A program made the position numbers and the translations under genes. The notes beneath the pieces are model-generated. The model made no database searches. It worked only from the letters and a program-made list of their open reading frames with translations, and was not told the origin of the DNA. A DNA stretch of 64,000 nt. Source: CBFIDE01 sp965661265 (GTDB lineage: Bacteria > Bacteroidota > Bacteroidia > Flavobacteriales > Schleiferiaceae). The stretch is taken from assembly GCA_965661265.1 (NCBI GenBank), contig CBFIDE010000009.1:23976-87975 (forward strand), in the 5' to 3' direction. Of the stretch, positions 15,912-24,817 are shown piece after piece (the stretch's first letter is position 1; each line of letters starts with the position of its first letter).

Positions 15912-18761
15912 ATGCCAAGAGATAATTCAATAAAATCTATCCTGATCATCGGAAGTGGACCAATTGTTATTGGTCAAGCATGTGAGTTTGATTATGCAGG
16001 CTCTCAAGCCTCTCGCTCACTTAGAGATGAAGGAATTGAGGTTACCCTTATAAATTCAAACCCAGCAACAATCATGACCGATAAGGTGGTGGCTGACAAT
16101 GTTTATCTCTTACCTCTTGAGATTGATTCAATAGAAAAGATCTTGACTGAAGTAAAAATTGATGCTGTTCTTCCAACCATGGGAGGTCAAACTGCTTTAA
16201 ATCTTTGTATTGAGGCGGATAAAATGGGCTTATGGGAGAAATACGGTGTTAAAATTATTGGTGTTGATATAGACGCTATTAATATTACTGAAGATAGAGA
16301 AGAGTTTAGAGAGCTAATGGGAACAATTGATATCCCTATGGCTCCTTCGCAAACAGCAACTTCTTTCTTAAAAGGAAAGGAAGTAGCACAGAAATTTGGA
16401 TTCCCCCTTTGTATTAGAGCAAGTTTTACACTTGGAGGAGCGGGAGCAACTTTTTGTCATACAAAAGAAGATTTTGATAATGCCTTGTCAAGAGGATTGG
16501 AAATATCTCCTATACATGAGGTGATGATTGATAAAGCCTTATTAGGTTGGAAAGAATTTGAGTTAGAGCTCTTAAGAGATGCAAATGATAATGTCATCAT
16601 TATTTGTAGCATTGAGAACTTCGACCCAATGGGTATTCATACTGGTGATTCTATTACTGTAGCACCTGCACAGACGCTTAGTGATACTACTTATCAGAAA
16701 ATGCGTGATATGGCAATCAAAATGATGCGCTCTATCGGAACTTTTGCTGGTGGATGTAATGTTCAGTTTGCAGTGAGCCCAGATGAGGCCGAAGATATCG
16801 TTGCAATTGAAATTAATCCAAGAGTTTCTAGATCATCTGCCTTAGCGTCTAAAGCTACGGGATATCCTATTGCTAAAATCGCTGCAAAGCTAGCTATTGG
16901 TTATAATTTAGATGAGCTGTTTAATCAGATTACTAAAACTACAACTGCATATTTTGAACCTACTCTAGACTATGTAATCGTTAAGATACCTAGATGGAAC
17001 TTTGATAAATTTGAAGGATCTGATAGACGATTAGGTATTCAAATGAAGTCTGTTGGTGAAGTAATGGGAATTGGAAGATCTTTCCAAGAAGCATTACACA
17101 AAGGAGCACAATCTCTTGAAGTAAAGAGAAATGGATTAGGTGCTGATGGAAAAGGTTATACTGACCAAGATGAAGTTCTAGAAAGATTGGAGAAAGCTAG
17201 TTGGAATAGAGTGTTTGTAATTTATGATGCTATTCAATTGGGTATTCCATTGAGAAGAATCCATGATATCACAAAAATAGATATGTGGTTCCTTAGACAA
17301 ATAGAGGAACTTACTCATATTCAATCTTCAATAGAAGAATATACATTAGATACTATTCCCCAGGATTTATTAATGGAAGCCAAGCTTAAGGGATTTGCCG
17401 ATAGGCAAATTGCGCATATGATTGGTGTACTTGAATCTGAAGTGCATGACAGACGCACTGAATTGGGAATCAAGAGGGTTTGGAAGTTGGTGGATACTTG
17501 TGCTGCAGAATTCCAGGCTCAAACTCCGTATTACTACTCTACATTTGAGTTGAATATGATGGATGTGAATGGAAATTCTTATCCAGAGAATGAAAGTGTT
17601 CGTACCGATAAACCTAAAATTATTGTTCTTGGATCAGGGCCTAACAGAATTGGTCAAGGAATTGAATTTGACTACTGCTGTGTTCATGGTGTGTTAGCAG
17701 CCAAGGAAGAAGGTTATGAAACAATCATGATTAACTGTAATCCTGAGACTGTTTCTACAGATTTTGATACTGCAGATAAATTATACTTTGAACCAGTTTT
17801 CTGGGAGCATATATACGATATCATTCAGCATGAAAAGCCGGACGGTGTAGTGGTACAGCTTGGTGGACAGACTGCTTTGAAACTGGCTGAGAAATTAGAT
17901 CGATTTAATATTCCAATTATCGGTACTTCTTATGACGCCTTAGATTTGGCTGAAGATAGAGGAAGATTCTCGGAATTATTGAGAGAGAATGATATTCCTT
18001 ATCCAAGATTTGGTGTAATTACTAATGCTGATGAAGCTTATGAGCTTGCAGAAGAACTTGGTTTCCCAATTCTAGTAAGGCCATCTTATGTTCTTGGAGG
18101 TCAAGGAATGAAAATTGTAATTAATCAAGAAGAACTAGAACACCATGTGGTAGAGCTCTTTAAGACTATTCCCGGAAATCGTGTTCTTTTAGATCATTAC
18201 TTAGAGGGTGCTATTGAGGCTGAAGCCGATGCGATTTGCGACGGAGAAGATGTTTATATCATTGGCATCATGGAGCATGTGGAGCCTTGTGGAATTCACT
18301 CTGGTGACTCAAATGCTACTTTACCTCCATTTAATCTTGGAGAGCTGGTAATGCAGCAAATTAAGGATCATACTAAAAAGATTGCCCTAGCATTAAGAAC
18401 AGTTGGACTGATCAATATTCAATTCGGAATTAAAGATGATAAGGTTTATATAATTGAGGCTAATCCAAGAGCTTCTAGAACGGTTCCATTTATTGCTAAG
18501 GCATATGATGAGCCCTATGTAAACTATGCTACTAAAGTAATGTTAGGTAAGAATAAAGTGAAAGATTTCACGTTCAATCCAAAGAAGATTGGCTGGGCAA
18601 TTAAGCAGCCGGTATTCTCTTTTGATAAATTCCCTAACGTAAATAAAAATTTAGGTCCAGAAATGAAATCAACAGGAGAGAAAATTTACTTTATTGATAA
18701 TCTGAATGATCCTGTATTTAGAAAGATTCACTCTGAAAGAAACCTATATTTGAGTAAATAG
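15912..18761 (+). CDS. carB: Carbamoyl-phosphate synthase large subunit, without allosteric domain
   Basis: A 949-residue CarB, which makes carbamoyl phosphate for arginine and pyrimidine synthesis using ammonia channelled from CarA. Both ATP-grasp halves are complete. The first has IIGSGPIVIGQACEFDYAG and EINPRVSRSSALASKATG, and the second has LGSGPNRIGQGIEFDYCCVH and EANPRASRTVPFIAKA. The oligomerisation domain lies between them. The protein ends shortly after NLGPEMKSTGEKI, where the E. coli enzyme (about 1073 residues) has another 130 or so residues of MGS-like allosteric domain. The short form appears normal for this group, and it implies no ornithine or UMP control through that domain. 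carA is not in the window. A DUF4834 gene follows after 8 bases. Confidence 0.95.
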   Translation: MPRDNSIKSILIIGSGPIVIGQACEFDYAGSQASRSLRDEGIEVTLINSNPATIMTDKVVADNVYLLPLEIDSIEKILTEVKIDAVLPTMGGQTALNLCIEADKMGLWEKYGVKIIGVDIDAINITEDREEFRELMGTIDIPMAPSQTATSFLKGKEVAQKFGFPLCIRASFTLGGAGATFCHTKEDFDNALSRGLEISPIHEVMIDKALLGWKEFELELLRDANDNVIIICSIENFDPMGIHTGDSITVAPAQTLSDTTYQKMRDMAIKMMRSIGTFAGGCNVQFAVSPDEAEDIVAIEINPRVSRSSALASKATGYPIAKIAAKLAIGYNLDELFNQITKTTTAYFEPTLDYVIVKIPRWNFDKFEGSDRRLGIQMKSVGEVMGIGRSFQEALHKGAQSLEVKRNGLGADGKGYTDQDEVLERLEKASWNRVFVIYDAIQLGIPLRRIHDITKIDMWFLRQIEELTHIQSSIEEYTLDTIPQDLLMEAKLKGFADRQIAHMIGVLESEVHDRRTELGIKRVWKLVDTCAAEFQAQTPYYYSTFELNMMDVNGNSYPENESVRTDKPKIIVLGSGPNRIGQGIEFDYCCVHGVLAAKEEGYETIMINCNPETVSTDFDTADKLYFEPVFWEHIYDIIQHEKPDGVVVQLGGQTALKLAEKLDRFNIPIIGTSYDALDLAEDRGRFSELLRENDIPYPRFGVITNADEAYELAEELGFPILVRPSYVLGGQGMKIVINQEELEHHVVELFKTIPGNRVLLDHYLEGAIEAEADAICDGEDVYIIGIMEHVEPCGIHSGDSNATLPPFNLGELVMQQIKDHTKKIALALRTVGLINIQFGIKDDKVYIIEANPRASRTVPFIAKAYDEPYVNYATKVMLGKNKVKDFTFNPKKIGWAIKQPVFSFDKFPNVNKNLGPEMKSTGEKIYFIDNLNDPVFRKIHSERNLYLSK

Positions 18762-18769
18762 AATATATT

Positions 18770-19003
18770 TTGATACGATTAATTTTAGTTGGATTATTCC
18801 TATACTTAATCTATTTCTTCTTTAAGTATTTGATCTTAGTCCCTTTTAGACAAGGCTTAGGTGGTGATGCTTCTGGTAAACGAAAGAACTGGAAGCCTTT
18901 TCAGAGAGAGGGTGAAATAAGTGTTGAGTATAATCCGGAAAAGGATAAGAAATCTAAACCAAGCGTAGGAGAGTATGTAGACTACGAAGAAATTAAGGAC
19001 TAA
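18770..19003 (+). CDS. DUF4834 family small membrane protein
   Basis: A 77-residue protein with one N-terminal membrane helix (LVGLFLYLIYFFFKYLILVPF) and a charged, probably cytoplasmic tail ending in VGEYVDYEEIKD, the hallmark of DUF4834. No function is known for the family, which is confined to Bacteroidota. The start is a TTG 8 bases after carB, used because the hydrophobic helix begins immediately. Its position directly behind carB suggests readthrough from carB. I see only a weak interrupted hairpin after it (AGAAAG...CTTTCT), not a clear terminator. Confidence 0.7.
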   Translation: MIRLILVGLFLYLIYFFFKYLILVPFRQGLGGDASGKRKNWKPFQREGEISVEYNPEKDKKSKPSVGEYVDYEEIKD

Positions 19004-19045
19004 CCAGAAAGTCTGCGCTCATTAGAGTGCTTTCTTGCAAATGCT

Positions 19046-19054
19046 TTCCTTTGC
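19046..19054 (+). promoter_or_regulatory. Possible variant -7 box of wecB (TTCCTTTGC)
   Basis: One mismatch from TAnnTTTG, placed 4 bases before the ATG, the same geometry as the purM, dnaX and rmlC boxes. Low confidence because of the mismatch. Confidence 0.3.
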
Positions 19055-19058
19055 CTAA

Positions 19059-20114
19059 ATGAAATTACTTACAGTCATAGGCGCCAGGCCTCAGCTTATT
19101 AAAGCTTCTGCTTTTTCAAAAGCACTAAAAGCCTACCCTCAAATAGAGGAGGTTTTGGTTCATACCGGCCAACATTATGACAATGATATGAATCAAGTAT
19201 TCTTGGATCAACTTGGGCTTCCGCCGATTCAATTTCAATTGAGTATCGATTCCGCCTCTGCCTCCTTGCAATCATCAAAAATGACTTCTGATTTAGAAGT
19301 TATTATGAAAGAACAGCAGCCAGATTTGGTCTTGGTTTATGGGGATACAAATTCAACTTTAGCGGCTGCTAATGCTGCATCTAAATTGCATATTCCAATA
19401 GCTCACGTTGAGGCAGGCCTAAGATCTTATAATACTCAAATGCCTGAAGAAACCAATAGGGTGCAAACAGATCATTTGTCATCCTATTTATTTGTGCCTT
19501 CTCAAAAAGCTATTGACAATCTCAGAAAAGAAGGAATAGTGGATTCTGAAAATACTCAAGTTCTGGAAGTTGGTGATATCATGTATGATGTTTATCGGAA
19601 TTATAAAGCAAAGTATTCAGGACCTCAAGCGGATAAAAAGTTTGGACTTTTAACTATTCATAGACAAGAAAATGTTGATAATCGTGAGGTTCTGACAGAA
19701 CTTATTGACTCATTGAATAGAATACACCAAGAAGATATACCTTTAATTTGCCCCTTGCACCCGAGAGCTGCAAAGCAAATAATAGCCTTTGGATTAGAAC
19801 CTAAATTTGACATTATTCCTCCTCAAGACTATTTTTCGATGATGCAACTATTGAGTCAATCAAGCATTGTTTTAACAGATAGTGGGGGACTTCAGAAAGA
19901 AGCTTTTTATGCTTCAAAGGCTTGTATTAACTTACGGACTGAAACTGAGTGGAGCGAGCTAGAAGATCTAAATTTGAATAAATGCACTTCTGTCCATTAT
20001 TCAGCTATCAAGGAAGCGCTTTCTGATTTTACGAATAGGCCGCTAGACTTTAATCATTTTCCATATGGAGATGGACAAACAGCTCACAAAATAATTAAAG
20101 CTCTTTTGAAATGA
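19059..20114 (+). CDS. wecB: UDP-N-acetylglucosamine 2-epimerase (non-hydrolysing)
   Basis: A 351-residue GT-B-fold epimerase that interconverts UDP-GlcNAc and UDP-ManNAc for surface polysaccharides. The family opening GARPQLIKASAFSKAL is present, with VLVHTGQHYDNDMNQVF, VYGDTNSTLAAANAA, HVEAGLRSYNTQMPEETNR and LTIHRQENVDNREV. Near the end is LTDSGGLQKEAFYASKACI, the UDP-binding motif. The length is standard. It overlaps the next glycosyltransferase by 4 bases (ATGA), so the two are translated together. This gene opens the polysaccharide cluster. I cannot tell the ManNAc-forming enzyme from close homologues that act on acetylated diamino sugars. Confidence 0.92.
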   Translation: MKLLTVIGARPQLIKASAFSKALKAYPQIEEVLVHTGQHYDNDMNQVFLDQLGLPPIQFQLSIDSASASLQSSKMTSDLEVIMKEQQPDLVLVYGDTNSTLAAANAASKLHIPIAHVEAGLRSYNTQMPEETNRVQTDHLSSYLFVPSQKAIDNLRKEGIVDSENTQVLEVGDIMYDVYRNYKAKYSGPQADKKFGLLTIHRQENVDNREVLTELIDSLNRIHQEDIPLICPLHPRAAKQIIAFGLEPKFDIIPPQDYFSMMQLLSQSSIVLTDSGGLQKEAFYASKACINLRTETEWSELEDLNLNKCTSVHYSAIKEALSDFTNRPLDFNHFPYGDGQTAHKIIKALLK

Positions 20115-21403
20115 AAAAGGTATTAATTATAAGCTATTATTGGCCACCTGCAGGTGGACCTGGAGTACAAAGATGGCTAAAGTTTGCAAAGTACCTCCCT
20201 GAGTTTGGCTTTGAGCCGATTGTTTTAACGGTTGATCCAGATTGTGCTACTTATCCAGTAAGGGATGAAAGCTTATTGGAGGAAACTAAAGGTATCCAAG
20301 TCTATACCACCAAGACTGTTGAACTATTTAAGTTTTATAAGAAAGCTAGCGGGCGAAAAGAAGTTCCTTATTCTGGTTTTGCAAATGAATCGGACAAACC
20401 AGGATTTAGGCAAAAGCTTGCCAAATTTGTGAGAGGAAATTTCTTTATTCCAGATCCTAGAAAATCTTGGAATAAATATGCAACAACAAAGGCGTTAGAA
20501 TTAATTGATGAATTTGGAATTAAGAGTATTGTAACTACAAGTCCGCCGCATTCTACTCAATTAATTGGATTAGAATTAAAAAAGAGGCGTAAGATTCACT
20601 GGCTTGCAGACCTCAGAGATCCATGGACTGATATCTATTACTACGATGAATTCTTTCCTACGACCTTAGCCAAGCATTATGACGCAAGCCTAGAATTGAA
20701 AGTTTTTAAGACTGCTGATATTGTGAGCACTGTAAGTACTGACCTCATTAGATTATTTAAAGAAAAGGATCAGAGTTTAGGTAAAGAGAAGTTCTTATTG
20801 CTTCCTAATGGATATGATGAGTCAGATTTTAAATCGCCAATAGCGAAAAGAAAAGATGGTAAATTTAGATTGGTCTATACCGGGACAATTACCAAGCAGT
20901 ATGAAGTAAGTAAGTTTCTTGAACTTCTATCTAATGAAGGTCCAGAGGTTTTGGATAAGCTTGTTTTAAGATTCGTTGGAAAAAGAGATGAAATTCTTCA
21001 AAATCAATTGGAAAGGATCGCAAAAAGCACCAATCTAGAAATTGAATTAACAGGGCACGTTAGCCATGCTGAGGCAATTATTGAGATGCGTCAGGCAGAT
21101 GCCTTGCTATTGGCTATTCCTGACATTGAAAACAATAAAGGTGTGCTTACGGGCAAAATATTTGAATACTTGGGCTCTGAGAAACCTATTTTAGGAATAG
21201 GTCCTTCAAAAGGAGATGCTGCCTTAATATTAGATGAGGTGAATGCAGGTAAAATGTTTGATTATAAAGATGCGAAATTGGCCCTTGAATACTTAAGGAA
21301 GCTAATGAATACTGATCAAAAAGAAAGCTCCCAAAGGACTCAATTCTCTAGAAGACTTCTGACAGAAAAATTGGCTAAAACTCTGAAAGCCTCTAGCTTA
21401 TAG
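20111..21403 (+). CDS. Glycosyltransferase family 4 protein
   Basis: A 430-residue cytoplasmic or membrane-associated GT-B glycosyltransferase. The N-terminal domain begins LIISYYWPPAGGPGVQRWLK, a common opening in Bacteroidota capsule and exopolysaccharide transferases, with WLADLRDPWTDIYYY in the middle. The C-terminal nucleotide-sugar domain has FRLVYTGTITKQYEV, LTGHVSHAEAI and GKIFEYLGSEKPILGIG, where the Glu is the donor-ribose contact expected for GT4. It overlaps wecB by 4 bases, so both probably act on the same glycan. The sugar donated cannot be read from sequence. It ends 67 bases before the convergent YfhO gene, with no clear terminator in that gap. Confidence 0.88.
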   Translation: MKKVLIISYYWPPAGGPGVQRWLKFAKYLPEFGFEPIVLTVDPDCATYPVRDESLLEETKGIQVYTTKTVELFKFYKKASGRKEVPYSGFANESDKPGFRQKLAKFVRGNFFIPDPRKSWNKYATTKALELIDEFGIKSIVTTSPPHSTQLIGLELKKRRKIHWLADLRDPWTDIYYYDEFFPTTLAKHYDASLELKVFKTADIVSTVSTDLIRLFKEKDQSLGKEKFLLLPNGYDESDFKSPIAKRKDGKFRLVYTGTITKQYEVSKFLELLSNEGPEVLDKLVLRFVGKRDEILQNQLERIAKSTNLEIELTGHVSHAEAIIEMRQADALLLAIPDIENNKGVLTGKIFEYLGSEKPILGIGPSKGDAALILDEVNAGKMFDYKDAKLALEYLRKLMNTDQKESSQRTQFSRRLLTEKLAKTLKASSL

Positions 21404-21470
21404 ACACTTGCTGATTTAAAGCTAAGGCCTGATTGGGCATAGCTTAAGCCCGCCGATTTTAATCTTTATT

Positions 21471-23885
21471 TTACTTCCTAATTACAGGGTAAAAACTAGC
21501 TCCCAATGTTACTAATAATAGAATAGAGAAAGCAAGACTAACTTTTTCTCCGGTATAATAAGTATAAGGCTCAAACTTAAATTCTATTGTGTGCTCACCC
21601 TTAGGAACCCTCATTGCTCTAAGTAAATAGTTGGCTCTTATATGAGAAACTTCCTCACCGTCTAAATAAGTCTTCCAATCATTATCAGCTCCGGTATAAT
21701 AAATTTCAGAAAATATAGCTAAAAGCTCATCAGAGCTTACATTAGCCTTGTAGACTAAGTGTTTTGGATCATAAGAAGTAATTGAAATTGTAGAGCTTGA
21801 ATCAATTATATTATTCTTCATTCCCTCCATATAGCTATCAAACTCTTGATGAACAATGGCAGTAGTTTGCGGAATAAATTTATCCATGGCGCTCATTTCT
21901 TCATCGGCGGAAGCCACCTTTTTAATATCAGAAACAAACCATGCAGCACCGCAGGCATTGGCATTGTATTGAGCTGTAGGCTGTCCATTATTGGCTAGAA
22001 TAAAATACTTAGCATTCAACATATTGAAGCAAGATAAATTCTGCTTTGCCAATTGGTTTTCAATTAGATCTTGATATCTAATGAGCTTTGCACCGTGATA
22101 TCCACCAATAGATTTATGCCAGAAGCTAGTATAGGAATCACTTGTGATATTTGCCGTTGTATTCCATACTCTATAATGAATGTCTGGATCCGCTAAGATT
22201 TGTCTGTCTGCAGGAGTTGCTGCAAAAGCTTGCTCATAATTATTAGCAGTACTAAAACTATCAGCATTCAATTTATAACGATCATAAGACCAAATATCAA
22301 TAAACACTCCTAGGCCGATAATGATAATTGCCATATTCATTTTGAGTTTCTCTTTTAGATAAAACCAGCATACGCCAAAACTCAAACCAAATAGCATTAG
22401 TGCTCTTAGAACTGCGGTTCTCATTAGGCCAATTCTATCTGACTCTAGTTGCGCTAGATCAATTCCACTTTCTTTTAAATTAGCATCAATTTCACTGCTG
22501 AATGAGAATAGAACACCGCCCATTAAAAGAAAAATCAAACTTAATCCTCCAGTGATATACAAAGTTCTAAGAAGTTGAGCTTTGATTAGCTTAGGGTCAA
22601 AGTCCTTATTGAAAAACTTATTTGCGGTGAAAAACGCAAAGAAAGGAATGAGCATAAATATCAATACAAATGCCATTGAAGGCACTCTGAATTTATTGAA
22701 TACCGGTAAGTACTCAAATAGGAATTCATTAAAACCGCTCATATTTCGTCCCCATCCAAGCATTAGAGAAAATAAGCTACCAATAATAACCCACCATTTA
22801 ATTCTACCTTGTACAATGAATAAGCCTAGAATAAAGAAGAAGACTAGAATAGCTCCTACATAATATTCAGCATTTCCTCTATCGCCCCAATAAAACCATT
22901 GTCCTATTTGGGCTTTCTTTTGATCCTCATTTCCTCTTATCAAAGGGCTATATTGAGCGTAGGTGTCTGTTTTGGTATACTTAGAAGAACTACCACCTCC
23001 TGTGAAGTTAGGATAGATGAAGTTCAGCGTTTCAGTCATTCCGTAACTCCAGTTCATAGCGTAGTCAAATTCTAAGCCACCTTTTGAAGCCTCTTTTGCG
23101 CTTAACTCTGAAGTACCACCTCTCATGGTTTCTTTAGTGTAAGAGTAAGTGCTCCAAAGGTTAGAGAAATTTGGACCGATGCCAATAAATGCCGCGATCA
23201 CTAAAATTCCAGAAGCTTTAATAAAGTTAGCCATGGTTTTCTCGCGATAAGCAAAAAACAATTCCACTAAAGCCAGGATCACTAATAATAGGGCTAGATA
23301 ATAAGTTACTTGAAAGTGATTGGAATTTACTGAGAGACCTACAAATAGAGCTGTGAGGGCAAAACCAGTGAGATATTTTCCTCTATAGGTGAGTATCACA
23401 CTTAGAATTATTGGTGCCATATAAGCGGCCGTTCTTACTTTAGCATTATGCCCTGCTGCAAATGAATCTATGAAAAAGAAGCTGTAAGCAAAAGCAAAGG
23501 CTCCTATTGCTGCCAGCCAGGGGTTCACTTTTAATCCTGTCATGAGAATATAAAATCCTAACATTAAGCTAAAGATGATGTAGATGTTTGAGCTTTTTCC
23601 ACCAATGAAAACAAGAACATCTTGTACATAAGAGAGCCAATTGTTTGGATATTGAGTACTGATTTGAAAGGCGGGCATGCCGCTAAACATAGATTGAGTC
23701 CATAGTGCCTCCTCACCGTTTGCCGCTCTATATTCTCTTAATTCTTTTCCTTTGGCATATCCAAATTTGATATCATATTGCTCTAAGACCTTACCTTGTA
23801 AGGCAGGGTAGAAGTAGATGAAATTAACTAGTAATAAGGCAACTAGAGGAACTAAAAACTTTAGGTAAGGATTACGCGATAACAT
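21471..23885 (-). CDS. YfhO-family large membrane protein
   Basis: An 804-residue polytopic membrane protein with about 12-13 helices followed by a soluble C-terminal domain (about 560-760) and a last helix (about 778-798). FIYFYPALQGKVLEQYD near the start and AGHNAKVRTAAYMAPI match the YfhO family, which in Firmicutes helps attach sugars to teichoic acids. The family has the topology of a GT-C glycosyltransferase, with Asp37 in EQYDIKFGYAKGKE a candidate catalytic residue in the first extracytoplasmic loop. It lies on the strand opposite the rest of the polysaccharide cluster and is divergent from a sulfotransferase. A role in glycosylating an exported polymer or lipid is inferred. Function in Bacteroidota is unproven. 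Confidence 0.8.
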   Translation of the reverse strand: MLSRNPYLKFLVPLVALLLVNFIYFYPALQGKVLEQYDIKFGYAKGKELREYRAANGEEALWTQSMFSGMPAFQISTQYPNNWLSYVQDVLVFIGGKSSNIYIIFSLMLGFYILMTGLKVNPWLAAIGAFAFAYSFFFIDSFAAGHNAKVRTAAYMAPIILSVILTYRGKYLTGFALTALFVGLSVNSNHFQVTYYLALLLVILALVELFFAYREKTMANFIKASGILVIAAFIGIGPNFSNLWSTYSYTKETMRGGTSELSAKEASKGGLEFDYAMNWSYGMTETLNFIYPNFTGGGSSSKYTKTDTYAQYSPLIRGNEDQKKAQIGQWFYWGDRGNAEYYVGAILVFFFILGLFIVQGRIKWWVIIGSLFSLMLGWGRNMSGFNEFLFEYLPVFNKFRVPSMAFVLIFMLIPFFAFFTANKFFNKDFDPKLIKAQLLRTLYITGGLSLIFLLMGGVLFSFSSEIDANLKESGIDLAQLESDRIGLMRTAVLRALMLFGLSFGVCWFYLKEKLKMNMAIIIIGLGVFIDIWSYDRYKLNADSFSTANNYEQAFAATPADRQILADPDIHYRVWNTTANITSDSYTSFWHKSIGGYHGAKLIRYQDLIENQLAKQNLSCFNMLNAKYFILANNGQPTAQYNANACGAAWFVSDIKKVASADEEMSAMDKFIPQTTAIVHQEFDSYMEGMKNNIIDSSSTISITSYDPKHLVYKANVSSDELLAIFSEIYYTGADNDWKTYLDGEEVSHIRANYLLRAMRVPKGEHTIEFKFEPYTYYTGEKVSLAFSILLLVTLGASFYPVIRK

Positions 23886-23935
23886 TCAATTGTGTTTATA
23901 TGATAAAGAGCTAAGATAAGAGGATTTTGTTTACG

Positions 23936-23944
23936 TAAATTTGA
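23936..23944 (+). promoter_or_regulatory. Promoter -7 box of the polysaccharide sulfotransferase-flippase operon (TAAATTTGA)
   Basis: A perfect TAnnTTTG box, 15 bases before the ATG of the first sulfotransferase. It is the only clear box before a run of six same-strand genes with overlaps or short gaps. No clear -33 TTG. Confidence 0.5.
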
Positions 23945-23959
23945 CGTTTAATTCAATTT

Positions 23960-24814
23960 ATGGCTTTACCAAACTTAATCATTGGAGGTGCCCCAAAATC
24001 GGGAACAAGCTCCTTGTATTTTTGGCTTTCTGCACACCCAGAATGCTGCGCTTCTTGGATGAAAGAGACCTTTTATTTTGCGGATGATGTTAATAGATTT
24101 AATGCTAAATCCAATTTTGTGGAAAATGGTTTGAGCGACTATGAATCTCATTTTAAGTCTTGTTCTAAAGAAAAGCTAGTCTTTGAAGCCACAGCACCTT
24201 ATATTTATTTTAAGAATGCATTGGAACAAATTCCAAAATTAGAATCTGCACCAAAGGTGATTTTTATTCTTAGAGAGCCTGCTGCTAGACTATACTCCAA
24301 GTTCAAGTTTAATAAGTTCAAACTGAAAAATTTCCATGGATCTTTTAAGGAGTATATTTCTCTAGACGGAAGCTTAGGCTCAGGAAGACATTATGATGAA
24401 GGTCAATATGAAGATTACCTTTCTAAATGGAAGGAGGCTTTAGGTGAAGAAAGAATAGGGGTTTATCTTTTTGAGGATATGATTAAAGATAAGACGGCTT
24501 TTATGAAGTCAGTAGCTGAATTCTTAGATATCGATCCTGAATTTTACAATGATTTTGATTTCTTTAAAAGAAATGAAACGGTCAAATTAAAAAGCACCAA
24601 ACTCCATAGATTAGGATTGAAAATTCAACCTTTAATTCCTGTTTGGGTACAAGAGAAAATAATTCCAATGTATATGAGTTTAAACAGTGGCAAGATGCCA
24701 AAGAAGACTCAAGAAGAAGCGGAATTAGTGAAAGAACTGAAAGAAAAGTATAAGACTTCAAATAAAGAATTAGCAATTCTATTCCCTAATTTAGACCTCA
24801 AAGCCTGGAACTAA
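23960..24814 (+). CDS. Sulfotransferase (PAPS-dependent), first copy
   Basis: A 284-residue sulfotransferase expected to move sulfate from PAPS to a sugar hydroxyl. The 5'-phosphosulfate loop is IIGGAPKSGTSSLYFWL (residues 7-23) and the 3'-phosphate site is FILREPAARLYSKFKF, in which Arg and Ser contact PAPS. GRHYDEGQYEDYLSKW and VYLFEDMIKD complete the heparan-sulfotransferase-like pattern. It starts a co-directional run and is 3 bases ahead of the flippase, so it probably modifies the polymer that is exported. A second, unrelated-looking sulfotransferase is 3.9 kb downstream. Sulfated surface polysaccharide is common among marine bacteria, which is the basis for the role given. No PAPS synthesis genes are in the window. 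Confidence 0.88.
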   Translation: MALPNLIIGGAPKSGTSSLYFWLSAHPECCASWMKETFYFADDVNRFNAKSNFVENGLSDYESHFKSCSKEKLVFEATAPYIYFKNALEQIPKLESAPKVIFILREPAARLYSKFKFNKFKLKNFHGSFKEYISLDGSLGSGRHYDEGQYEDYLSKWKEALGEERIGVYLFEDMIKDKTAFMKSVAEFLDIDPEFYNDFDFFKRNETVKLKSTKLHRLGLKIQPLIPVWVQEKIIPMYMSLNSGKMPKKTQEEAELVKELKEKYKTSNKELAILFPNLDLKAWN

Positions 24815-24817
24815 AAT

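Noticed and set aside
21404..21470. Possible bidirectional terminator between GT4 and YfhO (AAGCT/AGCTT with GGC-rich loop)
   Set aside because: Only 5 bp of clear pairing and no T-tract.
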